The notes under the pieces are model-generated. The model searched no databases and had not been told where the DNA came from. It saw nothing but the letters and a program-made list of their open reading frames with translations. This document shows, piece after piece, positions 27,887-35,672 of a stretch of DNA of 45,703 bases; position 1 is the stretch's first letter, and each line of letters begins with the position of its first letter. The translations under genes and the position numbers were made by a program. Source of the DNA: Gammaproteobacteria bacterium (GTDB taxonomy: Bacteria > Pseudomonadota > Gammaproteobacteria > Thiohalomonadales > Thiohalomonadaceae); assembly GCA_024709225.1 (NCBI GenBank), contig JANJXC010000014.1, forward strand, positions 1-45,703, given 5' to 3'.

Positions 27887-28875
27887 TGAAGCGACTGCTG
27901 GCGGTATTCATTGCGCGCAACAAGGAATTTCTGCGCGACCGCGCTGCGCTGGGCTGGAACCTGCTGTTTCCGGTGCTGATCGTCGCCGGTTTTGCCTTCG
28001 CCTTTTCCGGCGCACCGGCGCCGCTGTACAAGGTCGGGGTCGCCGGCACGGCGCCGCCGAGTGGGTTTTTCACCACCCCGCATGTGCAGTTCATCGCCGT
28101 GGACGACCTGGCCGCGGCGATCACCAAGGTGGAGCGGCATCGCCTCGACCTGCTGGTGGATGTCGCCGGCGCCCGCTATTGGGTGAATGACGAGTCGCCG
28201 CGCGGCCAGTTGTTGGAGCGGGTGCTGCTGGGCAGCGACAACGCCGCGCTGCGCAAGCAGGCGGTGAGCGGACGCCTGATCCGCTACGTGGACTGGGTGC
28301 TGCCTGGCGTGCTCGGCATGAACATCATGTTCAGCGCGCTGTACGGCGTCGGCTTCGTCATCGTGCGCTACCGCAAGAACGGCGTGCTCAAGCGGCTCAA
28401 GGCCACGCCGTTGTCCGCCATCGAATTCCTCGCCGCGCAGATCGTCTCGCGTCTGTGGCTGATCGTGGCGGTCGTGATGGTGGTGTTCTTCGGCACCCAC
28501 CTGTTCGTCGATTTCGCCATGTACGGCAACTATCTGACCCTGTTCCTCGCCTTCGCCATGGGCGGCATCTGCATGATCAGCATGGGCCTGGTGATCGCGG
28601 CGCGCATCGCCAGCGAGGAGTTCGCCGAGGGCATGCTCAACCTGATCAGCTGGCCGATGATGTTTCTCTCCGGTGTGTGGTTCTCGCTGGAAGGCACCCA
28701 TCCGCTGGTACAGAAACTGGCCATGATCTTCCCCCTCACCCACATGATCGACGCCGCACGCGCGGTGATGCTCGATGGCGCCGGCCTCGCCGCCATCGCG
28801 CCGCAGCTCGGTGTACTGCTGGCGATGACCGCGGGCTTTCTGGTTATCGGCGCCTGGTTGTTCCGCTGGGAGTGA
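27883..28875 (+). CDS. ABC-2 family transporter permease
   Basis: 330 aa from the ATG at 27883 (MMKRLLAVFIARNKEFLRDR), overlapping the ATPase stop codon. One N-terminal TM (about 20-38), an extracytoplasmic loop domain (about 45-135), then five further TM segments (LPGVLGMNIMFSALYGVGFVIV, LWLIVAVVMVVFFGTHLF, YLTLFLAFAMGGICMISMGLVIA, LISWPMMFLSGVWFSLEG, LGVLLAMTAGFLVIGAWLF). The P-loop-coupling region VRYRKNGVLKRLKATPLS is typical of ABC-2 permeases. It forms an exporter with the ATPase; a YchJ-like gene follows by 3 bp. Confidence 0.92.
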
Positions 28876-28878
28876 CGC

Positions 28879-29277
28879 ATGAACGACACGGCACAGGCCT
28901 GCCCCTGCGGCAGCGGCAAACCCTACGCGCAATGCTGCGGCCCTTACCATGACGGCACACCGGCGCCCACGCCGGAGGCGCTGATGCGCTCGCGCTATGC
29001 AGCCTTCGTGCTACGCAAGGCGGATTATCTGCTGGCCACCTGGCATCCCTCGGCCCGGCCGGCCGAGCTGGACCTCGACCCACGTCTGCACTGGCTGGGG
29101 CTGGACGTGCGGCGCTGCGCCGCGTCAGGTGATGAGGGCGAAGTGGAGTTCACCGTGCGCTGCAAGCTCAACGGCAAGGCCGCGCGCATGCACGAGGTGA
29201 GCCGCTTCGTGCGTGAAGACGGTCGCTGGTTTTACGTCGATGGCGTGATGCAGGAAGGCAAACCGCGACGCGGCTGA
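28879..29277 (+). CDS. YchJ-family SEC-C domain protein
   Basis: 132 aa. The N-terminal SEC-C zinc motif is CPCGSGKPYAQCCGPYH (about residues 7-23), followed by the YchJ middle domain (PEALMRSRYAAFVLRKADYLLATWHPS and a C-terminal FVREDGRWFYVDG strand, NTF2-like fold). Shorter than E. coli YchJ, which carries a second SEC-C motif at its C-terminus; here the protein ends at MQEGKPRRG. Function not established. Last gene of the ABC unit, converging on kefB across a REP-rich gap. Confidence 0.92.
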   Translation: MNDTAQACPCGSGKPYAQCCGPYHDGTPAPTPEALMRSRYAAFVLRKADYLLATWHPSARPAELDLDPRLHWLGLDVRRCAASGDEGEVEFTVRCKLNGKAARMHEVSRFVREDGRWFYVDGVMQEGKPRRG

Positions 29278-29295
29278 GATGGTGATTGAAAAAAC

Positions 29296-29377
29296 GCGGT
29301 AGGGCGCGATCATCTTGCGCCGTCATGTGTCTGCGTTGGGCCGCGAACATGCGGCGCATCAACAATGCACCCTACGC
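29296..29377. repeat. REP-like inverted repeat (GTAGGGCGC type)
   Basis: GCGGTAGGGCGC (29296-29307) and GCACCCTACGC (29367-29377) are inverted partners about 60 bp apart; GCGCGATCATCTTGCGC and ATGCGGCGCAT lie between. It sits between the convergent ychJ-like and kefB genes, immediately before a second, different REP-like element. Confidence 0.65.
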
Positions 29378-29380
29378 TTG

Positions 29381-29456
29381 CTGTAGGAGCGAATCGCATT
29401 CGCGACCCGGCGCGGCTCCGCCCGACGCTTATCGCGGATACCATCCGCTCCTACAG
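29381..29456. repeat. REP-like element, CTGTAGGAGCG...CTCCTACAG
   Basis: Terminal inverted repeat CTGTAGGAGCG (29381-29391) / CGCTCCTACAG (29446-29456), inner partners GAATCGCATTCGCGA and ATCGCGGATACCATCCG. The GTAGGAGCG head with TCGCGA-type inner stem is the form of REP sequences widespread in Pseudomonas and relatives. A second copy lies at 34013-34086. Confidence 0.8.
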
Positions 29457-29484
29457 GCAGGCTACGACGCGTCTGGATATGGCG

Positions 29485-31224
29485 CTATTGCCGGCGCACC
29501 GCCGCCAGTTCCATTTCACGCTGGCTGTCGATGCGGCGGCGGGCGACCTCTTCCGGTGTGCCGGCCAGTTGCAGGATGCGGCCGGAGAGTTGCAGGCTCG
29601 CCTCCACCGTTTCCAGGATCACTTCGCTGGCGCCGAAGGCGAGCAGGCGCGAGGCGTGGGCGGTGTCGCGGGCGCGGGCGACGATGGGGAGGTGCGGCCA
29701 TTCGGCGTGCACCACGCGTACCACGTGTTCCGCCGCACCGGGATTGTCCATGGTGATCACCAGGGCGCGTGCGGTATGGGCATGGGCGCGGCGCAGCATC
29801 TCCAGCCGCGCGGCGTCGCCGTAGTACACCGGCATGCCCTTGCCGCGCGCATCGGCCACACCGCTGGCATCGGTATCGAGCGCCAGGTAGGGAATGCCGT
29901 CGGCATCCAGGGTACGGCCGAGGATGCGGCCGACGCGGCCGAAGCCAGAGATCACCACATGGCCCTCCAGGCCGCCGACGCCGGACAGGTCCCCTTCTTG
30001 TGCCGTCGTGGTGGCGGGCGGTTCCAGTTTCGCCGCCAGCTTGCCGGCGGTGTGCGCCACCAGCGGGGTCACCACCATGGTGAGGCCGGTGACGATGAGC
30101 ATGAACTGGCCGACATCGGCCGGGATCAGTTTCAGGGTCATGGCGAGGCCCACCACCACGAAGGCGAATTCGCCGCCCTGGCCGAGCAGGAGGCCGGTCT
30201 CCAGCGAGGTGTGGCGCGGCAGGCCGAAGGCGAGACACAGGCCGGCGGTGATCATCGACTTGAGCACGAACAGGCCCAGCACCGAGGCGCCGATCCAGAA
30301 GGCCTCCTGGCCCACCACGCGGTAGTCGATGCCCATGCCCACCGACATGAAGAACAGGCCGAGCAAGAGACCCTTGAACGGTTCGATGTCCACTTCGATC
30401 TCGTGGCGGAACTCGGTCTCCGCCAGCAGCAGGCCGGCGAGGAAGGCGCCCAGTGCCATGGACAGGCCGGCCATGCCGGTGAGGGCGGAGGAGCCGATCA
30501 CCATCAGCAGGGTGGCGGCCATGAACATCTCCACGTTGCGCGTGCGCGCCACCATGTGAAACAGCGGCCGCAGCACCATGCGGCCGATGAGGTAGATGCC
30601 GACGATCACCACCACCGCCTTGCCCAGGGCCATGAGCAGGGCCAGCTCCAGGCCGCCCTCCAGCTGGGTGCCGAGCACGCCGACCAGGAACAGGATCGGC
30701 ACCACGGCGAGGTCCTGCATCAGCAGGATGGAAAAGCTGGAGCGGCCCAGCGGCGTGCCGAGCTGACGCTTTTCGATCAGCAGTTGCATGACGATGGCGG
30801 TGGAGGACAGGGCCAGGCAGGCGCCCAGCACCATCGAGGCGCCGGGCGTATTGCCGAAGCCCCAGGCGATGGCGCCGATCACCGAGGCCGTCACCAATAC
30901 CTGCAGGCTGCCGAGGCCGAATACCCAGCGCCGCATGGCCCACAGCCGATCCAGCGACAGGTCCAGGCCGATCATGAACATCAGGAAGATCACGCCCAGC
31001 TCCGCCAGCGCCTGCACGCCGCGGATGTCGCCGATTACCGCATAGGACAGCCAGCTGACGTCATCGACGAACAGGCCGAGGCCATAGGGGCCGATGATGC
31101 CGCCGATGATGAGATAGCCGAGCACCGGGCTGATACGGAAACGATGAAACAGCGGCACGACGATGCCGGCAGCGACGAGAAACAGCACGATCTCGCGCAG
31201 GTGGGGAATGCCATGGTCTTCCAC
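29485..31224 (-). CDS. Kef/CPA2-type cation-proton antiporter with TrkA-N domain
   Basis: 579 aa from the GTG at 31224, chosen because GGAG lies 6 nt upstream; the open frame extends 18 codons further. Twelve or so TM segments fill residues 1-380 (HLREIVLFLVAAGIVVPLFH; VLGYLIIGGIIGPYGLGLF; GLDLSLDRL; GACLALSSTAIVMQLL). The RCK_N nucleotide-binding domain starts at about 395 (GHVVISGFGRVGRILG) and continues through YYGDAARLEMLRRAHA. The layout is that of KefB/KefC/YbaL potassium-efflux systems. The C-terminal helix resembles YbaL. No ancillary kefF/G gene is adjacent. Confidence 0.93.
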   Translation of the reverse strand: MEDHGIPHLREIVLFLVAAGIVVPLFHRFRISPVLGYLIIGGIIGPYGLGLFVDDVSWLSYAVIGDIRGVQALAELGVIFLMFMIGLDLSLDRLWAMRRWVFGLGSLQVLVTASVIGAIAWGFGNTPGASMVLGACLALSSTAIVMQLLIEKRQLGTPLGRSSFSILLMQDLAVVPILFLVGVLGTQLEGGLELALLMALGKAVVVIVGIYLIGRMVLRPLFHMVARTRNVEMFMAATLLMVIGSSALTGMAGLSMALGAFLAGLLLAETEFRHEIEVDIEPFKGLLLGLFFMSVGMGIDYRVVGQEAFWIGASVLGLFVLKSMITAGLCLAFGLPRHTSLETGLLLGQGGEFAFVVVGLAMTLKLIPADVGQFMLIVTGLTMVVTPLVAHTAGKLAAKLEPPATTTAQEGDLSGVGGLEGHVVISGFGRVGRILGRTLDADGIPYLALDTDASGVADARGKGMPVYYGDAARLEMLRRAHAHTARALVITMDNPGAAEHVVRVVHAEWPHLPIVARARDTAHASRLLAFGASEVILETVEASLQLSGRILQLAGTPEEVARRRIDSQREMELAAVRRQ

Positions 31225-31338
31225 GAATAACTCCGGGCTCTCTCTAGTGGGCTGCCGGTACGCTGCCGGCTGGCGCAAACGATATCACAGCTGCATGCGC
31301 GACGCTGTGGCGGGGATAGAGAGCCGGGGGCTTGCCGT

Positions 31339-31363
31339 GCAGGCGCCCAGTTCGGGCGCCTGC
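31339..31363 (-). other. Strong GC hairpin downstream of the 81-aa gene
   Basis: Perfect 10-bp stem GCAGGCGCCC-AGTTC-GGGCGCCTGC between the 81-aa gene stop (31373) and kefB (start 31224). No U-tract on either strand. Possible transcript end or mRNA stabiliser. Confidence 0.5.
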
Positions 31364-31372
31364 GGCAGGAAC

Positions 31373-31618
31373 TCAGTTCGGGCTGTGGTCGTCGGTGGAG
31401 GGCGGGCTGGAGAGGATGCCCTTGAGACGGGCGGTGCCGATGACGTGCAGCACCACGCCGCAGCCGATGAAAAACACCACCGAGGAGATGAACGCGCCGC
31501 GCACCGGGTCGTCGATATCACCGGGCAGCATCACGGCCGTAATGGCACAGCCCGCCGCGGCGAGATACGACAGGATGGCGACGGCGAAGGCAATTTTCTG
31601 AGCCAGATGTTTTTCCAT
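31373..31618 (-). CDS. Small two-TM membrane protein, unknown
   Basis: 81 aa, not recognised as a named family. Two hydrophobic segments: IAFAVAILSYLAAAGCAITAVML (about 9-31) and GAFISSVVFFIGCGVVLHVIG (about 41-61). The C-terminus is polar (SSPPSTDDHSPN). The ribosome-binding site GGAAACCACC precedes MEKHLAQKI. The 237-bp gap upstream (31619-31855) holds no gene; it contains a lone half-REP GCTCCTAC at its end. Confidence 0.7.
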   Translation of the reverse strand: MEKHLAQKIAFAVAILSYLAAAGCAITAVMLPGDIDDPVRGAFISSVVFFIGCGVVLHVIGTARLKGILSSPPSTDDHSPN

Positions 31619-31845
31619 GGTGGTTTCCTGTGGTGCGCCCTAGGGGCGAATGCGCGCCATATGTGTGGTTATAGGCCAGGCGCGTTCTGAAGGTAGGATG
31701 CCACGGATGGCAGATAGTTCAGCGCAATTTTTACTGTGCCGCCGCCAGTAAAGCATAAGGTGCGGCGCCGTCCGATATTTGTCAGTTACCCGTGATGGGC
31801 TCGCTCGCCTCGGCCGCAGAGGGGGCAACGCGCAACCCCGCCTGC

Positions 31846-31862
31846 ACCTCCGCTCCTACGCG
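31846..31862. repeat. Half REP-like sequence at the rlmL 3' end
   Basis: CTCCGCTCCTACGCGTC matches one terminus (CGCTCCTAC) of the GTAGGAGCG elements at 29381 and 34013. The rlmL stop codon (CTA on the plus strand, 31856-31858) is inside it. No inverted partner is nearby. Confidence 0.45.
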
Positions 31863-34000
31863 TCAGCGTGCCGGATGCGCCAGCATTGGTGGATCTTGCC
31901 GTTGCGCTTGAAGTCTTCCGGTATGGTCCGGGCGCTGATGTCCTCGATGGCGAGGCCGGCCAGGGCCGCGTCGTCCAGCTTGAACCTGCGGTAGTTGTTG
32001 GAGAAGTACAGGGCGCCGCCGCTGGCCAGGAGCTGCACGGCCTGACGGATCAGCCAGACGTGATCGCGCTGCACGTCGAACACATCCTCCATGCGCTTGG
32101 AGTTGGAGAAGGTGGGCGGGTCGATGAAGATCAGGTCGTACTCGCGCTGGCCGAGGGCGGCCTCGTCCTGCAGCCAGGCGGTACAGTCGGCCTGGATGAA
32201 TTCATGGGCCTTGCCGGCAAAACCGTTCAACTGCATGTTGCGCTCGGCCCAGCCGAGATAGGTCTTCGACATATCCACCGTGGTGGTGGCCCTGGCGCCG
32301 CCCACGGCGGCATGCACGCTGGCACTGCCGGTGTAGGCGAACAGATTGAGGAAGCGCTTGCCGCGCGCCTCGTCCTCGATCATCTGGCGCGTGATGCGGT
32401 GATCCAGAAACAGCCCGGTGTCGAGATAGTCGGTGAAGTTCACCAGCAGGCGGCAGTTGCCCTCGCGCACCTCGTGGAAGTTGCCGCGCTCGGCCAGTTT
32501 TTCGTACTGGGCGCGGCCCTTCTGCTGTTGGCGCACCTTGAAGTGCATCTGCGTCGGCGTGATGTCGAGCAGCGACGGGATCACCGCCAGCGCCTCGCGC
32601 AGGCGCTGCTGTGCGCGCGCCGGGTCGATGGTCTTCGGCGCCTGGTATTCCTGTACATGCACCCACAGCCTGTCGCCGTGATACAGATCGACGGCGACGG
32701 CGTATTCGGGCAGGTCGGCGTCGTACAGGCGGTAGCAATCGACACCGCTGCGCTGCGCCCAACGACCGAGATGCTTGAGGTTCTTGCGCAGACGGTTGGC
32801 AAAGGATTCGGCGCCGGCGGACAGTGCCGGCTGTGCGCCCGCGCTTCCCGCCGGGGCGTAGTTGAACAGCTGGCACTCGATGGGGCCGTTGTTCAGGGCG
32901 ATGCTCAATTGCTGTGGCAGCGGCAGGTAGCCGGCCAGATCCGGATTGCCGGTGAACAGGCTGAGGTGGAAGCCGGCCAGCTCGTCGCGCACCATCTCGC
33001 CGAGGCGTGCATAGTCGGCGCGCAGGGCGTTGATCTCGCCGATGCGCTCGCCATAGGGCGGATTCACCGCCACCAGGCCCGGGGTGACGTCGTCCGGCAA
33101 CAGCGCGGCGATGCCGGGGGCGAGGGCGCGGCGCTCCACCTGGATGTAATCCGACAGGCCGGCCTGATCGATGTTGGCGCGCGCGGCGTCGACGGCCGCC
33201 TCGTCCTGGTCCCAGCCGTAGATGGGCGGCAGATTCTTGAGGCCGTCGGCGCGGCGCTGTCTGGCCTCGTCCAGCAGCTTTTCCCACACCTCGCGCTCGT
33301 GGCGGCGCCAATAGAGAAAGCCGAAGTAGTCGCGCTGCAGGCCGGGGGCGATGTCCGCCGCCATCTGGGCGCCTTCGATGAGCAGGGTACCGGAACCGCA
33401 CATGGGATCGAGCAGGGCGCCGCCGCGTGCCGCGATGGCCGGCCAGCCGGCCAGCTGCAGGATGCCGGCGGCGAGATTTTCCTTCAGCGGCGCGGCCACG
33501 CTCTTGGCGCGGTAGCCGCGCTTGTGCAGGCTGCCGCCGGACAGGTCGATGGAGATGCGCGCCTGCTCACCGCGCAGGTGCAGGTGCAGGCGCAGGTCGG
33601 GGATCTCGGTATCGATGGAGGGGCGCTCGCCGAACAGGTCGCGGAAGCGATCGCATATGGCGTCCTTGGTCTTCAGCACGGCGTACTGGCTGTGGCTGAT
33701 GGCGGCATCGCTGGCGGTGATGTCGATGGCCAGGCTGCCGCTGGAGCGCAGGTGTTTTTCCCAGCGGATTTCCTTCACCGCGTCATACAGCCATTCCGGG
33801 GTCGGCGCGCGCACCGTGGTGATCGGCAGCAGCACGCGGTTGGCCAGGCGCGACCACAGGCAGACGCGGTAGGCGGTCTCCAGGCTGCCTTCGAAGGTGA
33901 CGCTGGAACCGCTCGGCTGTACCTTCTCGGCGCCGAGACGGCGCAGTTCGTCGGCGAGGGCGGCGGTGAGACCACGGGGAACGGTGGCGAAGAATTTCAT
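31856..34000 (-). CDS. rlmL: Bifunctional 23S rRNA methyltransferase RlmKL
   Basis: Makes m2G2445 and m7G2069 in 23S rRNA. 714 aa, the fused form. MKFFATVPRGLTAALADELR start; THUMP domain at about 55-155; first SAM methyltransferase with DPMCGSGTLLIEG (about 193) and the NPPYGER motif (about 313); second (RlmK) with LNLFAYTGSASVHAAVGGA (about 550) and DPPTFSNSKRM (about 632). REP-like sequences lie at both ends of the gene. Confidence 0.97.
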   Translation of the reverse strand: MKFFATVPRGLTAALADELRRLGAEKVQPSGSSVTFEGSLETAYRVCLWSRLANRVLLPITTVRAPTPEWLYDAVKEIRWEKHLRSSGSLAIDITASDAAISHSQYAVLKTKDAICDRFRDLFGERPSIDTEIPDLRLHLHLRGEQARISIDLSGGSLHKRGYRAKSVAAPLKENLAAGILQLAGWPAIAARGGALLDPMCGSGTLLIEGAQMAADIAPGLQRDYFGFLYWRRHEREVWEKLLDEARQRRADGLKNLPPIYGWDQDEAAVDAARANIDQAGLSDYIQVERRALAPGIAALLPDDVTPGLVAVNPPYGERIGEINALRADYARLGEMVRDELAGFHLSLFTGNPDLAGYLPLPQQLSIALNNGPIECQLFNYAPAGSAGAQPALSAGAESFANRLRKNLKHLGRWAQRSGVDCYRLYDADLPEYAVAVDLYHGDRLWVHVQEYQAPKTIDPARAQQRLREALAVIPSLLDITPTQMHFKVRQQQKGRAQYEKLAERGNFHEVREGNCRLLVNFTDYLDTGLFLDHRITRQMIEDEARGKRFLNLFAYTGSASVHAAVGGARATTTVDMSKTYLGWAERNMQLNGFAGKAHEFIQADCTAWLQDEAALGQREYDLIFIDPPTFSNSKRMEDVFDVQRDHVWLIRQAVQLLASGGALYFSNNYRRFKLDDAALAGLAIEDISARTIPEDFKRNGKIHQCWRIRHADA

Positions 34001-34012
34001 GGAATTACCAAT

Positions 34013-34086
34013 TGTAGGAGCGGATCGTATCCGCGATTGAATGCCGGGTGTGGCACGGCCGGTCGCGAATACGATGCGCTCCTACA
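34013..34086. repeat. REP-like element, TGTAGGAGCG...CGCTCCTACA
   Basis: Terminal repeat TGTAGGAGCG (34013-34022) / CGCTCCTACA (34077-34086), inner arms GGATCGTATCCGCGA and TCGCGAATACGATGCG. Same family as 29381-29456 with a different inner sequence. It occupies the slyX-rlmL gap on the minus strand. Confidence 0.8.
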
Positions 34087-34092
34087 GTGTCG

Positions 34093-34296
34093 TTAATAAT
34101 GCGGTGGCGGCGTCTCTTCCGACAGCGGGCGCACGGCGGCCGGGCTCAGATCGCCGAGCAGGGATTTGACGAATTCCAGCTGTTCCTCGGTGGCGGCCAA
34201 TGCGCGCTGCTGGCGCAGTACGGTCTGCGTCAGCTCGTCGATGGCGGCCTCCAGGTGGGCGAGGCGGATTTCAAGGTCGGTGAGTCGGTCGTCCAT
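34093..34296 (-). CDS. slyX: SlyX family protein
   Basis: 67 aa, typical SlyX length. MDDRLTDLEIRLAHLEAAID start, a long coiled coil (TDLEIRLAHLEAAIDEL, LRQQRALAATEEQLEFVKSL), and the C-terminal EETPPPHY typical of the family. The biochemical role is unknown; E. coli slyX lies beside slyD. Upstream of rlmL on the same strand, separated by a REP-like element. Confidence 0.93.
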   Translation of the reverse strand: MDDRLTDLEIRLAHLEAAIDELTQTVLRQQRALAATEEQLEFVKSLLGDLSPAAVRPLSEETPPPHY

Positions 34297-34381
34297 GGCG
34301 CATAGGATACCGCAGGACCTGGGGCATTGCCTGCGTTTCATGGGGCAGGGTGCGCATCGGGCCCCCTGCGGCGGTTGTGGC

Positions 34382-35500
34382 TCAATGGTGGTCGCTGACG
34401 ACGCAGTTGCGGCCCGCCTGCTTGGCCTTGTACAGGGCGCGGTCGGCGCCCTCCAGCAATACCGCGGCGGTGTCGTCGTTGCCGGGGATGCGGGTGGCGA
34501 GGCCGACGCTGACGGTGACCCAGGGACTGACAGCGGAGTTGGCGTGGGGTAGCTCCAGCCCCTCGACATGGGCGCGGATCTGTTCGGCCAGCTTTTCGGC
34601 GCCGAGCAGGGAGGTGTTGGGCAGGATGGCGGCAAATTCCTCGCCGCCGTAGCGGGCCGCGATGTCGCCGGGACGGGCCACGGTTTCCGCCAGCACCTGG
34701 GCCAGTCTTTTCAGGCACTCATCGCCGGCGGGGTGGCCGTAGTGGTCGTTGTAGTTCTTGAAGAAGTCGATGTCGAGCATGATGAGGGAGATGGGTTGAT
34801 GTTCGCGCGCGGCGCGGCGCCATTCCTGGTCCAGCTTTTCATCGAAGCGGCGGCGGTTGGCGATACCGGTGAGGCCGTCCTGGTAGGACAGATTGCGTAG
34901 GGTCTCCTCCAGCCGCTTGCGGTCGGTGGCGTCGTGGGCGACCAGCAGAAAGCCGGCCAGCCGGTTGCGGTGCAGGATTTCCGTCAGTGTGGCCTCGAAA
35001 TAGTGGGTCGCCTCCTCCAGCTCGTAACTGAACGCGAAGCTGTGGCCGCGCCCCGGCGTCGCCGCGCGCATGGCCTGTTCGAAGTGTTCGCGCCGCACGT
35101 TGTCCACCAGTTCGCTGATGCGCTGTCCCTGTGCCTTGCCGGCACTGATGTCCAGTACCCGCTCGGCCATGGCGTTGAGATATTTGACGCGAAAGGCGGT
35201 GTCGAGGGCGATGATCAGCGTGTCGCCGGTGGATTGCAGGATGCTGTCCAGATACAGCGTGCGCTCCAGCAGCTGCTCGTCGGTCGTTTGCAGGGCCCGC
35301 ACGATGACCTGGATGATGGTCACCACGATGAAGGAGACGATGGTGGCGGTAACGAAGCCGGTGAGCAGGAAGTCGTAACGGACTTCCGCATGCAGCCAGC
35401 GGCTCATGGCGACGACGATGATCTCCGCCAGCACCACCGAGAAGACCACGGAGGCGACGATGAGACGTCCGGCCCGCAGCTGGATGAGCCAGTTTTTCAT
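34382..35500 (-). CDS. PAS-GGDEF diguanylate cyclase with two TM segments
   Basis: 372 aa from the ATG at 35500 (MKNWLIQLRAGRLIVASVVF); a longer start at 35524 is possible. TM1 about 14-34, TM2 about 45-70, a PAS domain (LDSILQSTGDTLIIALDTAF; HDATDRKRLEETLRNL), then GGDEF (YQDGLTGIANRRRFDEKL; DIDFFKNYNDHYGHPAGD). The active site is GGEEF (RYGGEEFAAILPN), intact, with an RxxD I-site (RPGD) five residues before it. c-di-GMP producer; signal unknown. Confidence 0.94.
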   Translation of the reverse strand: MKNWLIQLRAGRLIVASVVFSVVLAEIIVVAMSRWLHAEVRYDFLLTGFVTATIVSFIVVTIIQVIVRALQTTDEQLLERTLYLDSILQSTGDTLIIALDTAFRVKYLNAMAERVLDISAGKAQGQRISELVDNVRREHFEQAMRAATPGRGHSFAFSYELEEATHYFEATLTEILHRNRLAGFLLVAHDATDRKRLEETLRNLSYQDGLTGIANRRRFDEKLDQEWRRAAREHQPISLIMLDIDFFKNYNDHYGHPAGDECLKRLAQVLAETVARPGDIAARYGGEEFAAILPNTSLLGAEKLAEQIRAHVEGLELPHANSAVSPWVTVSVGLATRIPGNDDTAAVLLEGADRALYKAKQAGRNCVVSDHH

Positions 35501-35580
35501 CGCGAAGAGGTGCCGTGGCCGCACATGGCACCAAGCTACCCACTTTGCCGCGGCGCTGCAATGGCCACTGAAAACCGGGG

Positions 35581-35664
35581 TTCAAGGTTGAAGGAATCCG
35601 GGGCACGCTCTTGCCGAATCTTGAATCTTGAATCTTGAATCTTGAATCTTGAATCTTGAATCTT
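35581..35664. repeat. Seven perfect GAATCTT heptads with degenerate inverted arm
   Basis: 35616-35664 is GAATCTT repeated seven times without error. Upstream, 35581-35600 reads TTCAAGGTTGAAGGAATCC, a degenerate inverse of the same word (AAGATTC). This is the purest copy of the heptad architecture in the window and suggests recent slippage amplification of one arm. It lies just after the yheS stop and upstream of the divergent GGDEF gene. Confidence 0.9.
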
Positions 35665-35672
35665 GGACCGTT

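Noticed and set aside
35616-35664. CRISPR-like direct repeats
   Set aside because: Contiguous 7-nt units with no spacers and no cas genes; a heptad tract, not a CRISPR array.
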